In this document: positions 50,867 through 59,238 of the stretch, piece after piece
Position numbering within the stretch: the first letter of the stretch is position 1
How the letters are laid out: each line of letters starts with the position of its first letter
From: Ammoniphilus oxalaticus
Lineage (GTDB): Bacteria > Bacillota > Bacilli > Aneurinibacillales > RAOX-1
Assembly (NCBI RefSeq): GCF_003609605.1
Contig: NZ_MCHY01000013.1
Span: 101,453-165,452, forward strand
Direction of reading: 5' to 3'
DNA: 64,000 bases
Notes under the pieces: model-generated
Seen by the model: the letters and a program-made list of their open reading frames with translations, nothing else
Told to the model about the DNA's origin: nothing
Databases searched by the model: none
Position numbers and translations under genes: made by a program

Positions 50867-51106
50867 CTATTTATTTAATTCTTCTTTTATGCCATCATTG
50901 TATTTTCTCAATGGCTGAGTCATGAAAGTAATTCCATCTACCAGGCCTTCCAAGTAATATACTTTATTAGTGCTGTTACCTTTCCTTGCTTCTTTTAATT
51001 CCTCCGAATATTTTTCTTGCATAGCTTCCATTTTGCTAATTATGTCATCTAGCTGTGTATAAGGTTGTGTAGATAACTCTCTTAGTTTCTCTTGAAACTC
51101 CTTCAT
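50867..51106 (-). CDS. Element gene, small coiled-coil protein
   Basis: 79 residues from the ATG at 51106, eight bases after GAGGTGG. MKEFQEKLRELSTQPYTQLD and SKMEAMQEKYSEELKEARKG indicate a helical, probably coiled-coil protein. Not recognised. Leftmost gene of the element, near the attachment site. Confidence 0.6.
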   Translation of the reverse strand: MKEFQEKLRELSTQPYTQLDDIISKMEAMQEKYSEELKEARKGNSTNKVYYLEGLVDGITFMTQPLRKYNDGIKEELNK

Positions 51107-51442
51107 TTTATATTCCACCTCGCTTCCATCTATATCACTTCAACAAAAGGGGATATTTTCCTGCCGCTTTCTTCCTAATAAATTCAGTCATGCGTTAGAG
51201 TTCGGTCAAAAAAATCCGTGCTTAATAAAAAAAGGACATCCGATATTTCAACCGCCCTCTGAAGACTAGTTTAATTGAGATATAAACAAAATTAAAAGAG
51301 GACCAGACGCACCCAGTCCCCTTAAGTGTAAGCCGAAGCTATACACCACTATTATTTTTTATCTTGGTTTAGTTTTGCTTTTACACAACTGGGATCCACT
51401 TCACCGTCAGTCTTTTGTAGGTATATAGTTCTGCTACATGAA
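51107..51442. other. Gene-free stretch inside the element
   Basis: Only a weak minus-strand hairpin (about 51297-51325, AGGGGAC/GTCCTCT then TTTTAATTTTG) that may end the gene at 51443. Nothing else seen. Confidence 0.4.
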
Positions 51443-51631
51443 CTAAACCATTAATTCCTCAATTTTATCTTTTGCCTTTCGGATCCATTTGTCATTAGAT
51501 TTTTTATTCTCTCTTTCAATCCTGTCTAACTCATCCAAGATTTGATTATACCTCGCTCTTGTAATTAATCCTTTTTCTAGGGCTTGCCTAGCGGCTATAC
51601 GTTTTAAGGGAGCTTGTTCATAGGTTAGCAT
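51443..51631 (-). CDS. Element gene, SHOCT-like small protein
   Basis: 62 residues from ATG at 51631 with GAGGAG eight bases upstream, overlapping the end of the GAF gene region. RQALEKGLITRARYNQILDE resembles the short C-terminal oligomerisation (SHOCT) helix pair. Probably co-expressed with the membrane GAF protein. Confidence 0.55.
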   Translation of the reverse strand: MLTYEQAPLKRIAARQALEKGLITRARYNQILDELDRIERENKKSNDKWIRKAKDKIEELMV

Positions 51632-51636
51632 GTATT

Positions 51637-52437
51637 TCACTCCTCTTCACTAATAACTTCTTTAGAGGCGGCAGCCTCATTTGCCATTGAATCATTTATT
51701 AAAAATTCAATAACAGCACTTTCAATCAGTGCCCCATACAATTCACCTATTATTGAAACCTCATCCCTCATTGGTTTCAAAGCATCTATTGTCAAAACAC
51801 CCCAGCCAGCCATAGGTATACAAATTAAAGCGGTATAATCACTTGATGAAGCGGGGTTTTTCTCCCAGTCTTCCTCTTCCGTAACATCAGTATACTTAAC
51901 CGTTTGTTTTCGTCGAAATGACTTCCCAGCTAATGAGTGTTCGATGCTTAATTCCCGCACTCCAATATAATTTTCTGGAAATCCAGAGCTAGCATATCTT
52001 AGTTTAAGAATTCCGTTATTCTCCAGCCACACCCCACACCGATGACGCTCTCCAGGACTTAGCTTCACATCCGCAGCCAAACCATCAATTAACCGCTGGA
52101 TTAGACTGGTGACTTTATAAGTATATATATTAGGGTCTTCATACGTGAATGAAAATCTTATATCATTTAACGCCGAAATATAATTCTTCATATTCTGCAA
52201 GGTTGTTACGGCTTGGGATGAAATATCCTCATTTATTTGGCTTTGTTTTCTTTCGATTATTAAGTCATCTTGCAGTTGGATTACACGGTTTTCATTACCC
52301 ATTGTTTCTGAAAACTTCCTAGCTGCGAGAATAAACCAAAATAGCATAATGATGACAGCCGCTATAATAACTAAAGCAGCGGTGTTTAATAGCCAATCCG
52401 GCATTCGAGCAAACAATTCTTTCCAAAAATCGCTCAA
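51637..52437 (-). CDS. Membrane-anchored GAF-like protein, element cargo
   Basis: 266 residues from a TTG behind AGGAG. An N-terminal amphipathic part and one membrane helix (LLNTAALVIIAAVIIMLFWF) are followed by a coiled coil (about 45-85) and a GAF-like sensor domain: LKLRYASSGFPENYIGVREL, SLAGKSFRRKQTVKYTDVTE and YTALICIPMAGWGVLTIDAL. No enzymatic output domain is seen. In a mobile element such single-pass sensors may serve defence or superinfection control; this is a guess. Confidence 0.6.
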   Translation of the reverse strand: MSDFWKELFARMPDWLLNTAALVIIAAVIIMLFWFILAARKFSETMGNENRVIQLQDDLIIERKQSQINEDISSQAVTTLQNMKNYISALNDIRFSFTYEDPNIYTYKVTSLIQRLIDGLAADVKLSPGERHRCGVWLENNGILKLRYASSGFPENYIGVRELSIEHSLAGKSFRRKQTVKYTDVTEEEDWEKNPASSSDYTALICIPMAGWGVLTIDALKPMRDEVSIIGELYGALIESAVIEFLINDSMANEAAASKEVISEEE

Positions 52438-52677
52438 TGAAAAGATCTCCTAACAAAAACTAATTTATTTACCACTATTATAACAAACTACAAAAGTGCA
52501 ATTTACTGGAGATATTTAGCTAAATATTAACTTTTCCTACATATTAAGAAGAATTCCACGGTTTTTACAAGTCAATAGCAAAACATCTTCAACCAGAATA
52601 TTGTTTCTTAATTATTGCTTGCCTTTCTCCTCCTTTGTCATGTTGTGTGAGCCGTTTAAACGCGTTTGCTCGCTCGA

Positions 52678-52980
52678 TCATCGACAACTACCCATATAAC
52701 GCGAAATAGGACAGCCGATAATGCGGCTCACCTCTACATGCGGCTTGTCCCGCTCTTCTTCGGGCATGGTTGCTATTTGGTAGAGCTGCCCCAAACCGAT
52801 ACTCGTGTATTGATTTGATTCACCAAATTCCTCAAATACCTTAATGTGTCTATTTGCATAAGCTGGCGTTATACCCAACTCCTTATGACACCACCGTTCC
52901 CATTCACCATGGACAAGGTCGTTTTCCTTAACATGCTTCAATCGCCTGCCGAATCCATATTTGGATTGAGGTCGGCTCAT
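52678..52980 (-). CDS. DUF3102-like phage protein, possibly truncated at both ends
   Basis: About 100 residues. The middle, GRRLKHVKENDLVHGEWERW and ITPAYANRHIKVFEEFGESN then LYQIATMPEEERDKPH, is DUF3102. Both ends change abruptly where short hairpins occur in the DNA (52713-52728 and 52952-52989): the last 20 residues and the first 9 do not look like the family. The start at 52980 has GAGGTGAG seven bases upstream. It may be a remnant inside the hairpin block. Confidence 0.5.
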   Translation of the reverse strand: MSRPQSKYGFGRRLKHVKENDLVHGEWERWCHKELGITPAYANRHIKVFEEFGESNQYTSIGLGQLYQIATMPEEERDKPHVEVSRIIGCPISRYMGSCR

Positions 52981-53833
52981 ATTTGGGCTCACCTCCACTA
53001 GGTGCACGTAATTCGCTGACAGCACACTTTCGTGCGGTCCTTATGTTAGATCCGCTTAAGGTATTCACCTTTTTGATGAACGCTTCTCACCTAACGCGAA
53101 TTAGATTAGCTCAAATTTGGACTGACCTCGGTTATGCGTATAGAGGCGCCCCAATTTTGGGGTGGACGCAAATGTGCGTTGACCTCTCCATCTTTTAGAT
53201 ATTTGAACTGTTGCTATATGTCTGCTCAAATATGATGCGTCAGCAACTTGCGTACTCAATCTGATTACACCCCGTGACATAATGTACACCCCCACCCAAA
53301 TTCGGGTTCGGCATATTACCGCAACCAAAGTATTGACTCGGCAAATTAGCCGACTCCTCCAAAAGGTGGAGTCCCTTTATTACGAGTTGGTTCTGAGGTC
53401 TCCCCCAAAATGAGGAGTCCTATTTCATCGCCTATAGGACTCGATCCCATTTCTGTTATCCCGTATGCGATTGTAAGGAGGGGCAAATTTGACTCTGCTT
53501 TCATGATGGAAAAGGGGTTGCGAATTAGCGACACCTTTCAACCACCGTTATTCTGTGGGTTGTTCACCCTGTACTAAAACGCACGCCCTTATAGCACCAT
53601 CTCGCACAGGCGTATAGGCATTCTTGGAACCAAACTCAATTTGATTTAGTATGTGCTCATAATTGAGCCAATACCACCGCATATTTACACTCGTTCAATT
53701 AACCAATTACACTGATACGGAAAAACCGTATTGGTCGCCACAATTGGCGAAAGGTCAAATTGACCAACCCATTTTTTGGGCGGTTGAATTAGACGAATCC
53801 GTAAATTCGGGAATCGCCCAACCGTAATATCGG
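52952..53833. repeat. Dense array of short hairpins with AT-rich cores
   Basis: At least a dozen small palindromes share a core like CAAATTTG or CATATTTG but differ in their self-complementary arms. Clear cases: 52952-52967 (AATCCA/TGGATT), 52975-52988, 53147-53164 (CCCCAA/TTGGGG), 53166-53179 (ACGCA/TGCGT), 53338-53353 (TCGGC/GCCGA), 53354-53371, 53415-53442 (nine-base stem), 53655-53668 (GCTCA/TGAGC), 53715-53731 (ATACGG/CCGTAT), 53735-53750 (TCGCCA/TGGCGA), 53753-53765 (GGTCA/TGACC), 53768-53780. Spacing is irregular, 15-80 bases. No convincing gene covers it. Confidence 0.75.
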
Positions 53834-54462
53834 CTCGGATGATCTAACGAATCTCATTTGCAACACGAATGTAATTTACTCTAGTCGCTCAATCATTCGC
53901 ATTTCTGCCCTCCTCTCCCCCTTCATCTTGAGTAAGACCTCTCCCCTAGAGTCTCTTTGTCGGGAACACTGTAACACTGTTAGGCACAACGGTTGTCGGC
54001 GTATCGGATAGGGGCAAGGGAAAACACGAACGATGTTCATTCCTCCGCATCCTGTGGCTGTGTATAGCAAGGTTTGTCCCGTGCCCTTAATATTACCCTC
54101 GCTCGCTTGTAGTATCGCTCTGCGGATGTCCTGTGGCTTCAAATTATTGCATATACTTGTTTTTGTGAGCTAGGGACAACTTGGCCACCACTGAATACCA
54201 CCATATATAGGTGTGAGCATATCTGCGTTGTCATCATGATCCGAGTAAGTTGCCTGTTATTAGATAGTCCAAATATGGACGGTCCTCATACATTCGTTGT
54301 AGTAATGGCTTGCCGATCCACGCGAAGGAACAACGCCTTTAAGATGTCCGACAACTCCTTCTTGGCACAGACACAATAAACTTGCCCTTTTGAATCAAGA
54401 AGAAAAAAAGAGGGTCCCGATTGACCCCCCTGTTTAAAATATGGGATATAAAAGTTGTTGTT
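53834..54462. other. Gene-poor continuation of the hairpin block
   Basis: Contains two more hairpins of the same type: 54199-54213 (CACC/GGTG around ATATATA) and 54267-54280 (GTCCA/TGGAC around AATA). A minus-strand frame at 53876-54142 starts MKPQDIRRAILQASEGNIKG but soon becomes implausible and is not called. Confidence 0.45.
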
Positions 54463-54810
54463 TTAAAAATTTTCGAAGTCATCACTGCTTTCAACAACTA
54501 CTTCATCTGGAAGCAAATCAAATAAAGTTTTACACGCCGTTGTGTATCTTTGGATCATCGTATTATAACTTTGCAACTCGGGACTTTGTCGCCTAATCGA
54601 ATATTCACCCTGCGGCATAATATCCACTTCGCCATTCTCGTTTATTTCCGCTTTCAGGTTCTCGAGAGTGGCACGCATGAAAGCTATTTCATCGATTAGG
54701 CCATCTGCGACCTCTTGCTTCTCTTTAGATAATTCGGATGTGATCGATTTAAGTCTTTTCTTTTCCTTGTCGATGCGCTTTTCTTTTTCTGTCACGTTTT
54801 TACCGCTCAT
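54463..54810 (-). CDS. Small terminase-like phage protein
   Basis: 115 residues from the ATG at 54810 behind AAGGAG. The sequence ADGLIDEIAFMRATLENLKA, then QSYNTMIQRYTTACKTLFDL, matches the layout of P27-like small terminase subunits (helix, EINENG-type turn, then SPELxxYNxMxxxY). Small terminases select DNA for packaging; a satellite would use its own to redirect a helper phage. Assignment by motif memory. Confidence 0.5.
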   Translation of the reverse strand: MSGKNVTEKEKRIDKEKKRLKSITSELSKEKQEVADGLIDEIAFMRATLENLKAEINENGEVDIMPQGEYSIRRQSPELQSYNTMIQRYTTACKTLFDLLPDEVVVESSDDFENF

Positions 54811-54930
54811 ATTGTTTTCACTCCTTTCCGTCAAGGGGTGGGGGGGTTATTATAAAATCCATCCGCGTAGAAAACGAAGGGGGGCGGCGGTCTTGGAGAT
54901 TTCCCCTTCCAACCTTTACCCATAGGGGGG

Positions 54931-55143
54931 CTATACTCTTTCCAATTCTTTATTTAAGGCTTCGAGATTTTCCATGCTAGCCTTATATACCTCCGCCCTA
55001 TACCGAAGCTGATTAACAATGGAAACATGATAATCAAACTCCTTTCCCGCTTCTACTGTCGGGATATCCTTTAGCCGATCAATCTCCCTCATAGATACAT
55101 CTAACTGATCCATAAGTATTCGTGCATTCTTTTTTAGTTCCAT
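54931..55143 (-). CDS. Small coiled-coil element protein
   Basis: 70 residues, helical (ARILMDQLDVSMREIDRLKD, YKASMENLEALNKELERV). Start codon overlaps the protease stop (TAATG), so translation is coupled. Unknown role. Confidence 0.6.
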   Translation of the reverse strand: MELKKNARILMDQLDVSMREIDRLKDIPTVEAGKEFDYHVSIVNQLRYRAEVYKASMENLEALNKELERV

Positions 55144-55652
55144 TAGAAAACAACCCCCTTCAATCTCGGATCCTGTCTATTCGTCGTACAGAATGTATTT
55201 TCATTCGCTGGATACTTAGTTAGACAAATTTCTTCTACCAGCACATCATCATGTTTTTTAACAATGATACTCTCATCCCATCCCAATGACTTGGCAAGTT
55301 CATTCGATCGTTCTTGTTGCTCCACATCATTCGACATCAATCTAAGATACGTCACACTGCATCGGTCCAACTCTCCCCTGCTCACCTTTCCATATGCTTC
55401 ATAACCTTGACGGCTATTGGGTTCTAATCGAAAGAACAGCCCACGATCATGAATAACTAATTTGAGATTGTCATTTGAATTCCCGATCGTCTTGTCATAG
55501 TCATGATCAATGGTAGCGACAACTTCAGTCCACAATGTTACCGAAGCTTTATTTGTTCTTTCGAAAATAAGCGTGTTAGCCGATCCATCGAACTTATGAT
55601 ATGCGTCATCGAAGGGCATAGCTAGACCATAGATGTACTTCCGTTTCTTCAA
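55143..55652 (-). CDS. HK97-type prohead protease-like protein
   Basis: 169 residues from a TTG at 55652. YIYGLAMPFDDAYHKF at the N-terminus, catalytic His in VVATIDHDYDKTIGN, the strand LVIHDRGLFFRLEPN, and the Ser in VSRGELDRCSVTYLR are those of the U35 prohead protease family; VEEICLTKYPANENTFC is the usual end. It would process capsid proteins, yet no capsid or portal gene is in the element. Perhaps it acts on helper capsids. Confidence 0.7.
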   Translation of the reverse strand: MKKRKYIYGLAMPFDDAYHKFDGSANTLIFERTNKASVTLWTEVVATIDHDYDKTIGNSNDNLKLVIHDRGLFFRLEPNSRQGYEAYGKVSRGELDRCSVTYLRLMSNDVEQQERSNELAKSLGWDESIIVKKHDDVLVEEICLTKYPANENTFCTTNRQDPRLKGVVF

Positions 55653-55654
55653 CC

Positions 55655-56221
55655 CTATTCACCGAACCTACCAAAGATATGCACTCTATCAATTGTGAGA
55701 TCCTGCATTTCTTTTGCAATAGGCGGAACTACCGAAACGCCTAACTTATCTATACCTAATTCATTTCTCGATTCTTCATTTAACTGTTTAACCCACGAAT
55801 TGATATAACCTCTATATCTAGACGAAATTTTATAGTCCTTATTCAATTCTTTGATTTGCTTCAAAAGTTTAGCGCGGGATTCTTTAATCGTTTTAATTTG
55901 CTTCGCCGCCCTTTGTTCTGCTTCATACGCAACAAGCCTAGATTTCTTTAATTCATCGACAATCATCTTTTGTATTACAGGATCACTTTCGCTAGTGAAA
56001 TGATTAATTCTAACCCTCCGTCTGGTTATCCTACGGGTGCAACTATTTATTTCCGATTCCAATTCATTGATTTTGTTTTCGTCTGATTCAACGATCGCCA
56101 ATTCATATTCACTTTTCAAGTCTTTCAAAAGAGACTCGTCCTCTTTGTTTGCCTCTAACAATTCCGTCAATTCTTCCGCGCTCTTTTCCTTCTCTAATTG
56201 AATACGTTCTGTTAACTTCAA
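55655..56221 (-). CDS. Coiled-coil element protein
   Basis: 188 residues from a TTG eight bases after AGGGG. Heptad-rich KEKSAEELTELLEANKEDES and KIKTIKESRAKLLKQIKELN-like segments; compact C-terminus (VSVVPPIAKEMQDLTIDRVH). Immediately upstream of the protease, three bases apart. A scaffold role is conceivable, not shown. Confidence 0.6.
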   Translation of the reverse strand: MKLTERIQLEKEKSAEELTELLEANKEDESLLKDLKSEYELAIVESDENKINELESEINSCTRRITRRRVRINHFTSESDPVIQKMIVDELKKSRLVAYEAEQRAAKQIKTIKESRAKLLKQIKELNKDYKISSRYRGYINSWVKQLNEESRNELGIDKLGVSVVPPIAKEMQDLTIDRVHIFGRFGE

Positions 56222-56302
56222 TCTACTCACCCCTGTTTAATTTAAATGCTTTCCCACTCAATTTAGTAGGATGCATGGATTGTCTGACTAGCATCTATAA
56301 CC

Positions 56303-56806
56303 TCAACGATATACCGGAATTGATTTACGAATACTCTCCAAAAAAGCCTTTCTTTCCGCCTGTTTGTCCAGTTGCTTCTCCATCGCCTTATGTTGTTTGT
56401 CCAATATCTCCGCTACCTTTGGCATTAAAGGCTCTATGCGGAACGAATGTTCCCCTTCCTCAAAGTAGCCACGTAATGTTGCCGCATCATCCATATGAAA
56501 TTGATTCAGAACGTCCTGCCATTGGCTGTATTGCCTTTTCAACTTCTCGATGCGTTTATCATAGGCTTCCTTCTTGCTTATGATCTCCATTGCCTGAAAC
56601 GCTGTATCAGGGCTTTCCTGTCGTTCTGCGGTTAGATAATCACCCATTGGATAGGAGAAAAGGCGAATGTCATCATACAGACTTTGGATATATTCCTCGC
56701 GATATTCTTCGAGCCGATCCGCTAGTTTCCCAGCCTGTGAGATATTGCTTAATTCATGCCATTCCACTCCATATTTTAATGCCCTCCCCTCCTCTTTAAA
56801 GAACAC
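56303..56806 (-). CDS. Hypothetical helical element protein
   Basis: Up to 167 residues with a GTG start at 56806; the true start is uncertain because a GGAGGGGAGGG stretch lies within the first codons. EYREEYIQSLYDDIRLFSYP and KRIEKLKRQYSQWQDVLNQF indicate helices. Not recognised. Confidence 0.5.
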   Translation of the reverse strand: MFFKEEGRALKYGVEWHELSNISQAGKLADRLEEYREEYIQSLYDDIRLFSYPMGDYLTAERQESPDTAFQAMEIISKKEAYDKRIEKLKRQYSQWQDVLNQFHMDDAATLRGYFEEGEHSFRIEPLMPKVAEILDKQHKAMEKQLDKQAERKAFLESIRKSIPVYR

Positions 56807-56880
56807 CTGTTCCCACTTTTATTATATGATTTCATCATGACATAAACAAGATTTAAACGTTGATATATAGCGGTTTTAGG

Positions 56881-56948
56881 GGTGTGCAATTGTACGCCTG
56901 TTGTTCATCAGTTCCCCTCAATTTAAGGGGGTTCAAATTGATACCCCC
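56881..56948. repeat. Three more hairpins of the CAAATT-core type
   Basis: 56881-56898 pairs GGTGT with ACGCC around GCAATTGT; 56914-56930 pairs CCCCT with AGGGG around CAATTTA; 56927-56948 pairs GGGGGT with ACCCCC around TCAAATTGAT. The last two share the G run and exclude each other. Same style as the array at 52952-53833. Confidence 0.7.
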
Positions 56949-57020
56949 TCACCTTAAAAGACCACCTCAAAATTAGAATGATCTACTCTTTTTTACGGTG
57001 TCTGATTTGTCGGGTTGAGT

Positions 57021-57296
57021 TTATTGCCTTAGCTCCTTAACTAAAGAAAGTAATTCATCAACTTGTTTTTGATTCTCCCTAAACTTTTTTTCCGCTCTTT
57101 TCAAAGTGGATAAAGACATTTCTAGGGACTCCTTCGCCAGTTTATCCCTCTCATTTTGAAGGTCAACAAATTCCTCTCGCTCCGAACCAACCAATCCATG
57201 GAGAATCGCTTTTTCTAACAATTCATAATAACGATCAGGAACTTCACCTTTCTGTTTGTTTTCCTTGTGTTGAATGAAATCTATAACTTTGTTCAT
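57021..57296 (-). CDS. Small element protein
   Basis: 91 residues from ATG at 57296, eight bases after AAGGAG. MNKVIDFIQHKENKQKGEVP then a helical charged region (LSTLKRAEKKFRENQKQVDE). Not recognised; resembles many short early phage proteins. Confidence 0.6.
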   Translation of the reverse strand: MNKVIDFIQHKENKQKGEVPDRYYELLEKAILHGLVGSEREEFVDLQNERDKLAKESLEMSLSTLKRAEKKFRENQKQVDELLSLVKELRQ

Positions 57297-57310
57297 ATTC
57301 ACCACTCCTT

Positions 57311-57556
57311 TTATTGATTCTGTGACGCGGTTACAGGCAACAGTTCCTCATCCTCATTAATTAGCCGTTCTTCATATCCAACGTGTTCAAACTTCACGAT
57401 GGCACTGGATCGAATGAGGGTTTCAGAACAACCGTCCTTTGGAAACCCTCTGTTTTGGATCATGGATCGTAAATCCTCACCATCAGGGATACTAATCGTT
57501 CCTTTTGAGCCATTCACTAATTCGGTTTGATATCTCTTGAATTTTATTGTTTTCAT
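57311..57556 (-). CDS. Small element protein
   Basis: 81 residues from ATG at 57556. MKTIKFKRYQTELVNGSKGT, mixed alpha/beta with an acidic end. Lies just after the iteron region. Not recognised. Confidence 0.55.
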   Translation of the reverse strand: MKTIKFKRYQTELVNGSKGTISIPDGEDLRSMIQNRGFPKDGCSETLIRSSAIVKFEHVGYEERLINEDEELLPVTASQNQ

Positions 57557-57594
57557 AATCTCCACACTTCTTGATTGGTGTTTTCATAGTTTCA

Positions 57595-57900
57595 TTGCAT
57601 GAATGGACACTAGGACAGCAAGGACACTAAATGCCACTAAAACACTACTCTGCCTATATATCCCGTATATAGGCTGCTATACCCCTATTATTACTACTTT
57701 TATATTATTAGATATATATACTGTCCTTACTGTCCTAAGAGCTTATAACCCTTCATACACTGGGGTTATCCACGGACAGCAAGATATAAAACACTGTCCT
57801 TTTTACCGTCCATACAGTCCTATCACTGAGAGCATGCTGTCCTAAAGTAAAATCAAATAGCATGGTTCTGTCCTCATACCGTCCTCACGAAAGTGGTCTG
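57595..57900. other. Candidate replication origin with iterons
   Basis: On the minus strand about eight copies of AGGACAGTA-like sequence (e.g. near 57893, 57885, 57843, 57827, 57817, 57804, 57740, 57731) run in one direction. An AT-rich stretch (57690-57722) follows, then inverted copies (TAGTGTCC, GCTGTCC, TAGTGTCC at about 57606-57632). Iterons flanking an AT-rich unwinding region directly after the VapE helicase gene fit a phage or satellite origin. Confidence 0.6.
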
Positions 57901-59238
57901 TTTCCCATAGTGTTTAAAAGTGGTCCTGTTCGGTTTTCGTTCTTTCCAGCCGCCTATATTTCGCACAATGTCATATATTTCTCGACTATCCCAAACTCCC
58001 ATATCCTTATAGTTCCTATCGAGACATTCAGCCCAAATTTCCGCGGCACACACCCTTTCACGTTGTAAGTCTCCTGTGGGGTTTTGTAAATATCTTTTTC
58101 GCTCCCATATCTGCATATCATCCCAATTAGAAGGTAATGGGGTTTCAAGATACTGTTGGATCATTCCGATTCTAGGATCTTGAACCATATGATCTTGTTG
58201 TGATTGCCTAGCTACTTCCTCTAGATCGGGGTCAAGATGGAGGGTTTCACCTTGTTTGTAATATCGCATAGCTTCTGCCCATATTTGCCCGATGATCTCC
58301 GTTGTTAAATCAACAAATGGGGTAAATTTTCTTTTACTTGGATCCACCTCAATCGGCCAAAACCTTCTATTTCCAGTTTGATCCCTCAAAAAATCCTTTG
58401 TATTCGTGGTACCGATGAATACACATTGACGCGGAAATGTGGAGACTGTACGCTCATAAGCCATTCGATAAGCATCATCAGTCTTCGAAATAAAGGCTTT
58501 AATTTCTTCGACTTCATTCCTTTTCATTGCGGCTAATTCGCCAATCTCAAAAATCCAAGCGCTTTGTAGGTGTTCACCAGCTTCTTTACTGTCAAAGTTC
58601 CGCAATGAATCTGAAAACCATTCCCCCGCAATTTTAGCTATAATGGTGCTCTTCCCTGCCCCCTGTGGCCCTACTATGACAGGCATATAGTCAAACTTAC
58701 ATCCGGGCTTATATACCCTCGTTACCGCGGCTGTTAACCATTTACGAGTTACAGAACGCATATAAGGGCTATCTTCCGCGCCTAAGTAATCTATAAAAAG
58801 CCTATCTATTCTATGGATACCATCCCATTGTTGGCTTTCAAGATAATCTTTAATAGGATGGAAAGAATTGCGCCTAGTAGTTTCTATAAATGCGTTTTGG
58901 ATGATACCTGTCGTGTTAATATTCCAGGTTGTCTCAAACCAATGTTGAAGTCTGTTGTCATCCGATCCTAACCATGGTTCATATTTTTTATGAGGATACA
59001 TTCTTTTCCGCCAAGGCAAATCGGTTTTTATAACTTCCGTTTTTGTGAAAGAATCAAAAGCCAATGAGTCTGTAAATATATTAGATAAAATTAATTCAAC
59101 ATTACGTCCGTTTTTTAATAGGTACTGTCCTTTATTTCTGGTTTCTCCATATTCAAGTTTGGAACGCCAGTCATCACCTTTTAATTCGCTTTGCTTTTTC
59201 GCCAATTCAATGACGTTACTTGGTATCCCCTCCATCAT
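57874..59238 (-). CDS. VapE-type replicative helicase
   Basis: 454 residues of the virulence-associated-E family, an SF3-like ATPase. WDGIHRIDRLFIDYLGAEDS, Walker A VGPQGAGKSTIIAKIAGEWF, Walker B region AWIFEIGELAAMKRNEVEEI and the sensor GTTNTKDFLRDQTGNRRFWP are clear. In satellites and prophages it works with a primase at an iteron origin, which is present right after it. Start follows a GGAGGGGAGG stretch overlapping the primase end. Confidence 0.88.
   Translation of the reverse strand: MMEGIPSNVIELAKKQSELKGDDWRSKLEYGETRNKGQYLLKNGRNVELILSNIFTDSLAFDSFTKTEVIKTDLPWRKRMYPHKKYEPWLGSDDNRLQHWFETTWNINTTGIIQNAFIETTRRNSFHPIKDYLESQQWDGIHRIDRLFIDYLGAEDSPYMRSVTRKWLTAAVTRVYKPGCKFDYMPVIVGPQGAGKSTIIAKIAGEWFSDSLRNFDSKEAGEHLQSAWIFEIGELAAMKRNEVEEIKAFISKTDDAYRMAYERTVSTFPRQCVFIGTTNTKDFLRDQTGNRRFWPIEVDPSKRKFTPFVDLTTEIIGQIWAEAMRYYKQGETLHLDPDLEEVARQSQQDHMVQDPRIGMIQQYLETPLPSNWDDMQIWERKRYLQNPTGDLQRERVCAAEIWAECLDRNYKDMGVWDSREIYDIVRNIGGWKERKPNRTTFKHYGKQTTFVRTV

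Noticed and set aside
53101..53534. Short minus-strand frames of 60-75 codons in the hairpin block
   Set aside because: They are products of the palindromes and have no ribosome sites or recognisable domains.
52952..53833. CRISPR-like or iteron array
   Set aside because: The units do not share arm sequence and are irregularly spaced; there is no constant repeat with unique spacers and no cas gene nearby.
53876..54142. Minus-strand frame starting MKPQDIRRAILQ
   Set aside because: No ribosome site, composition becomes implausible after about 35 residues, and it sits in the hairpin-rich block; perhaps a remnant.
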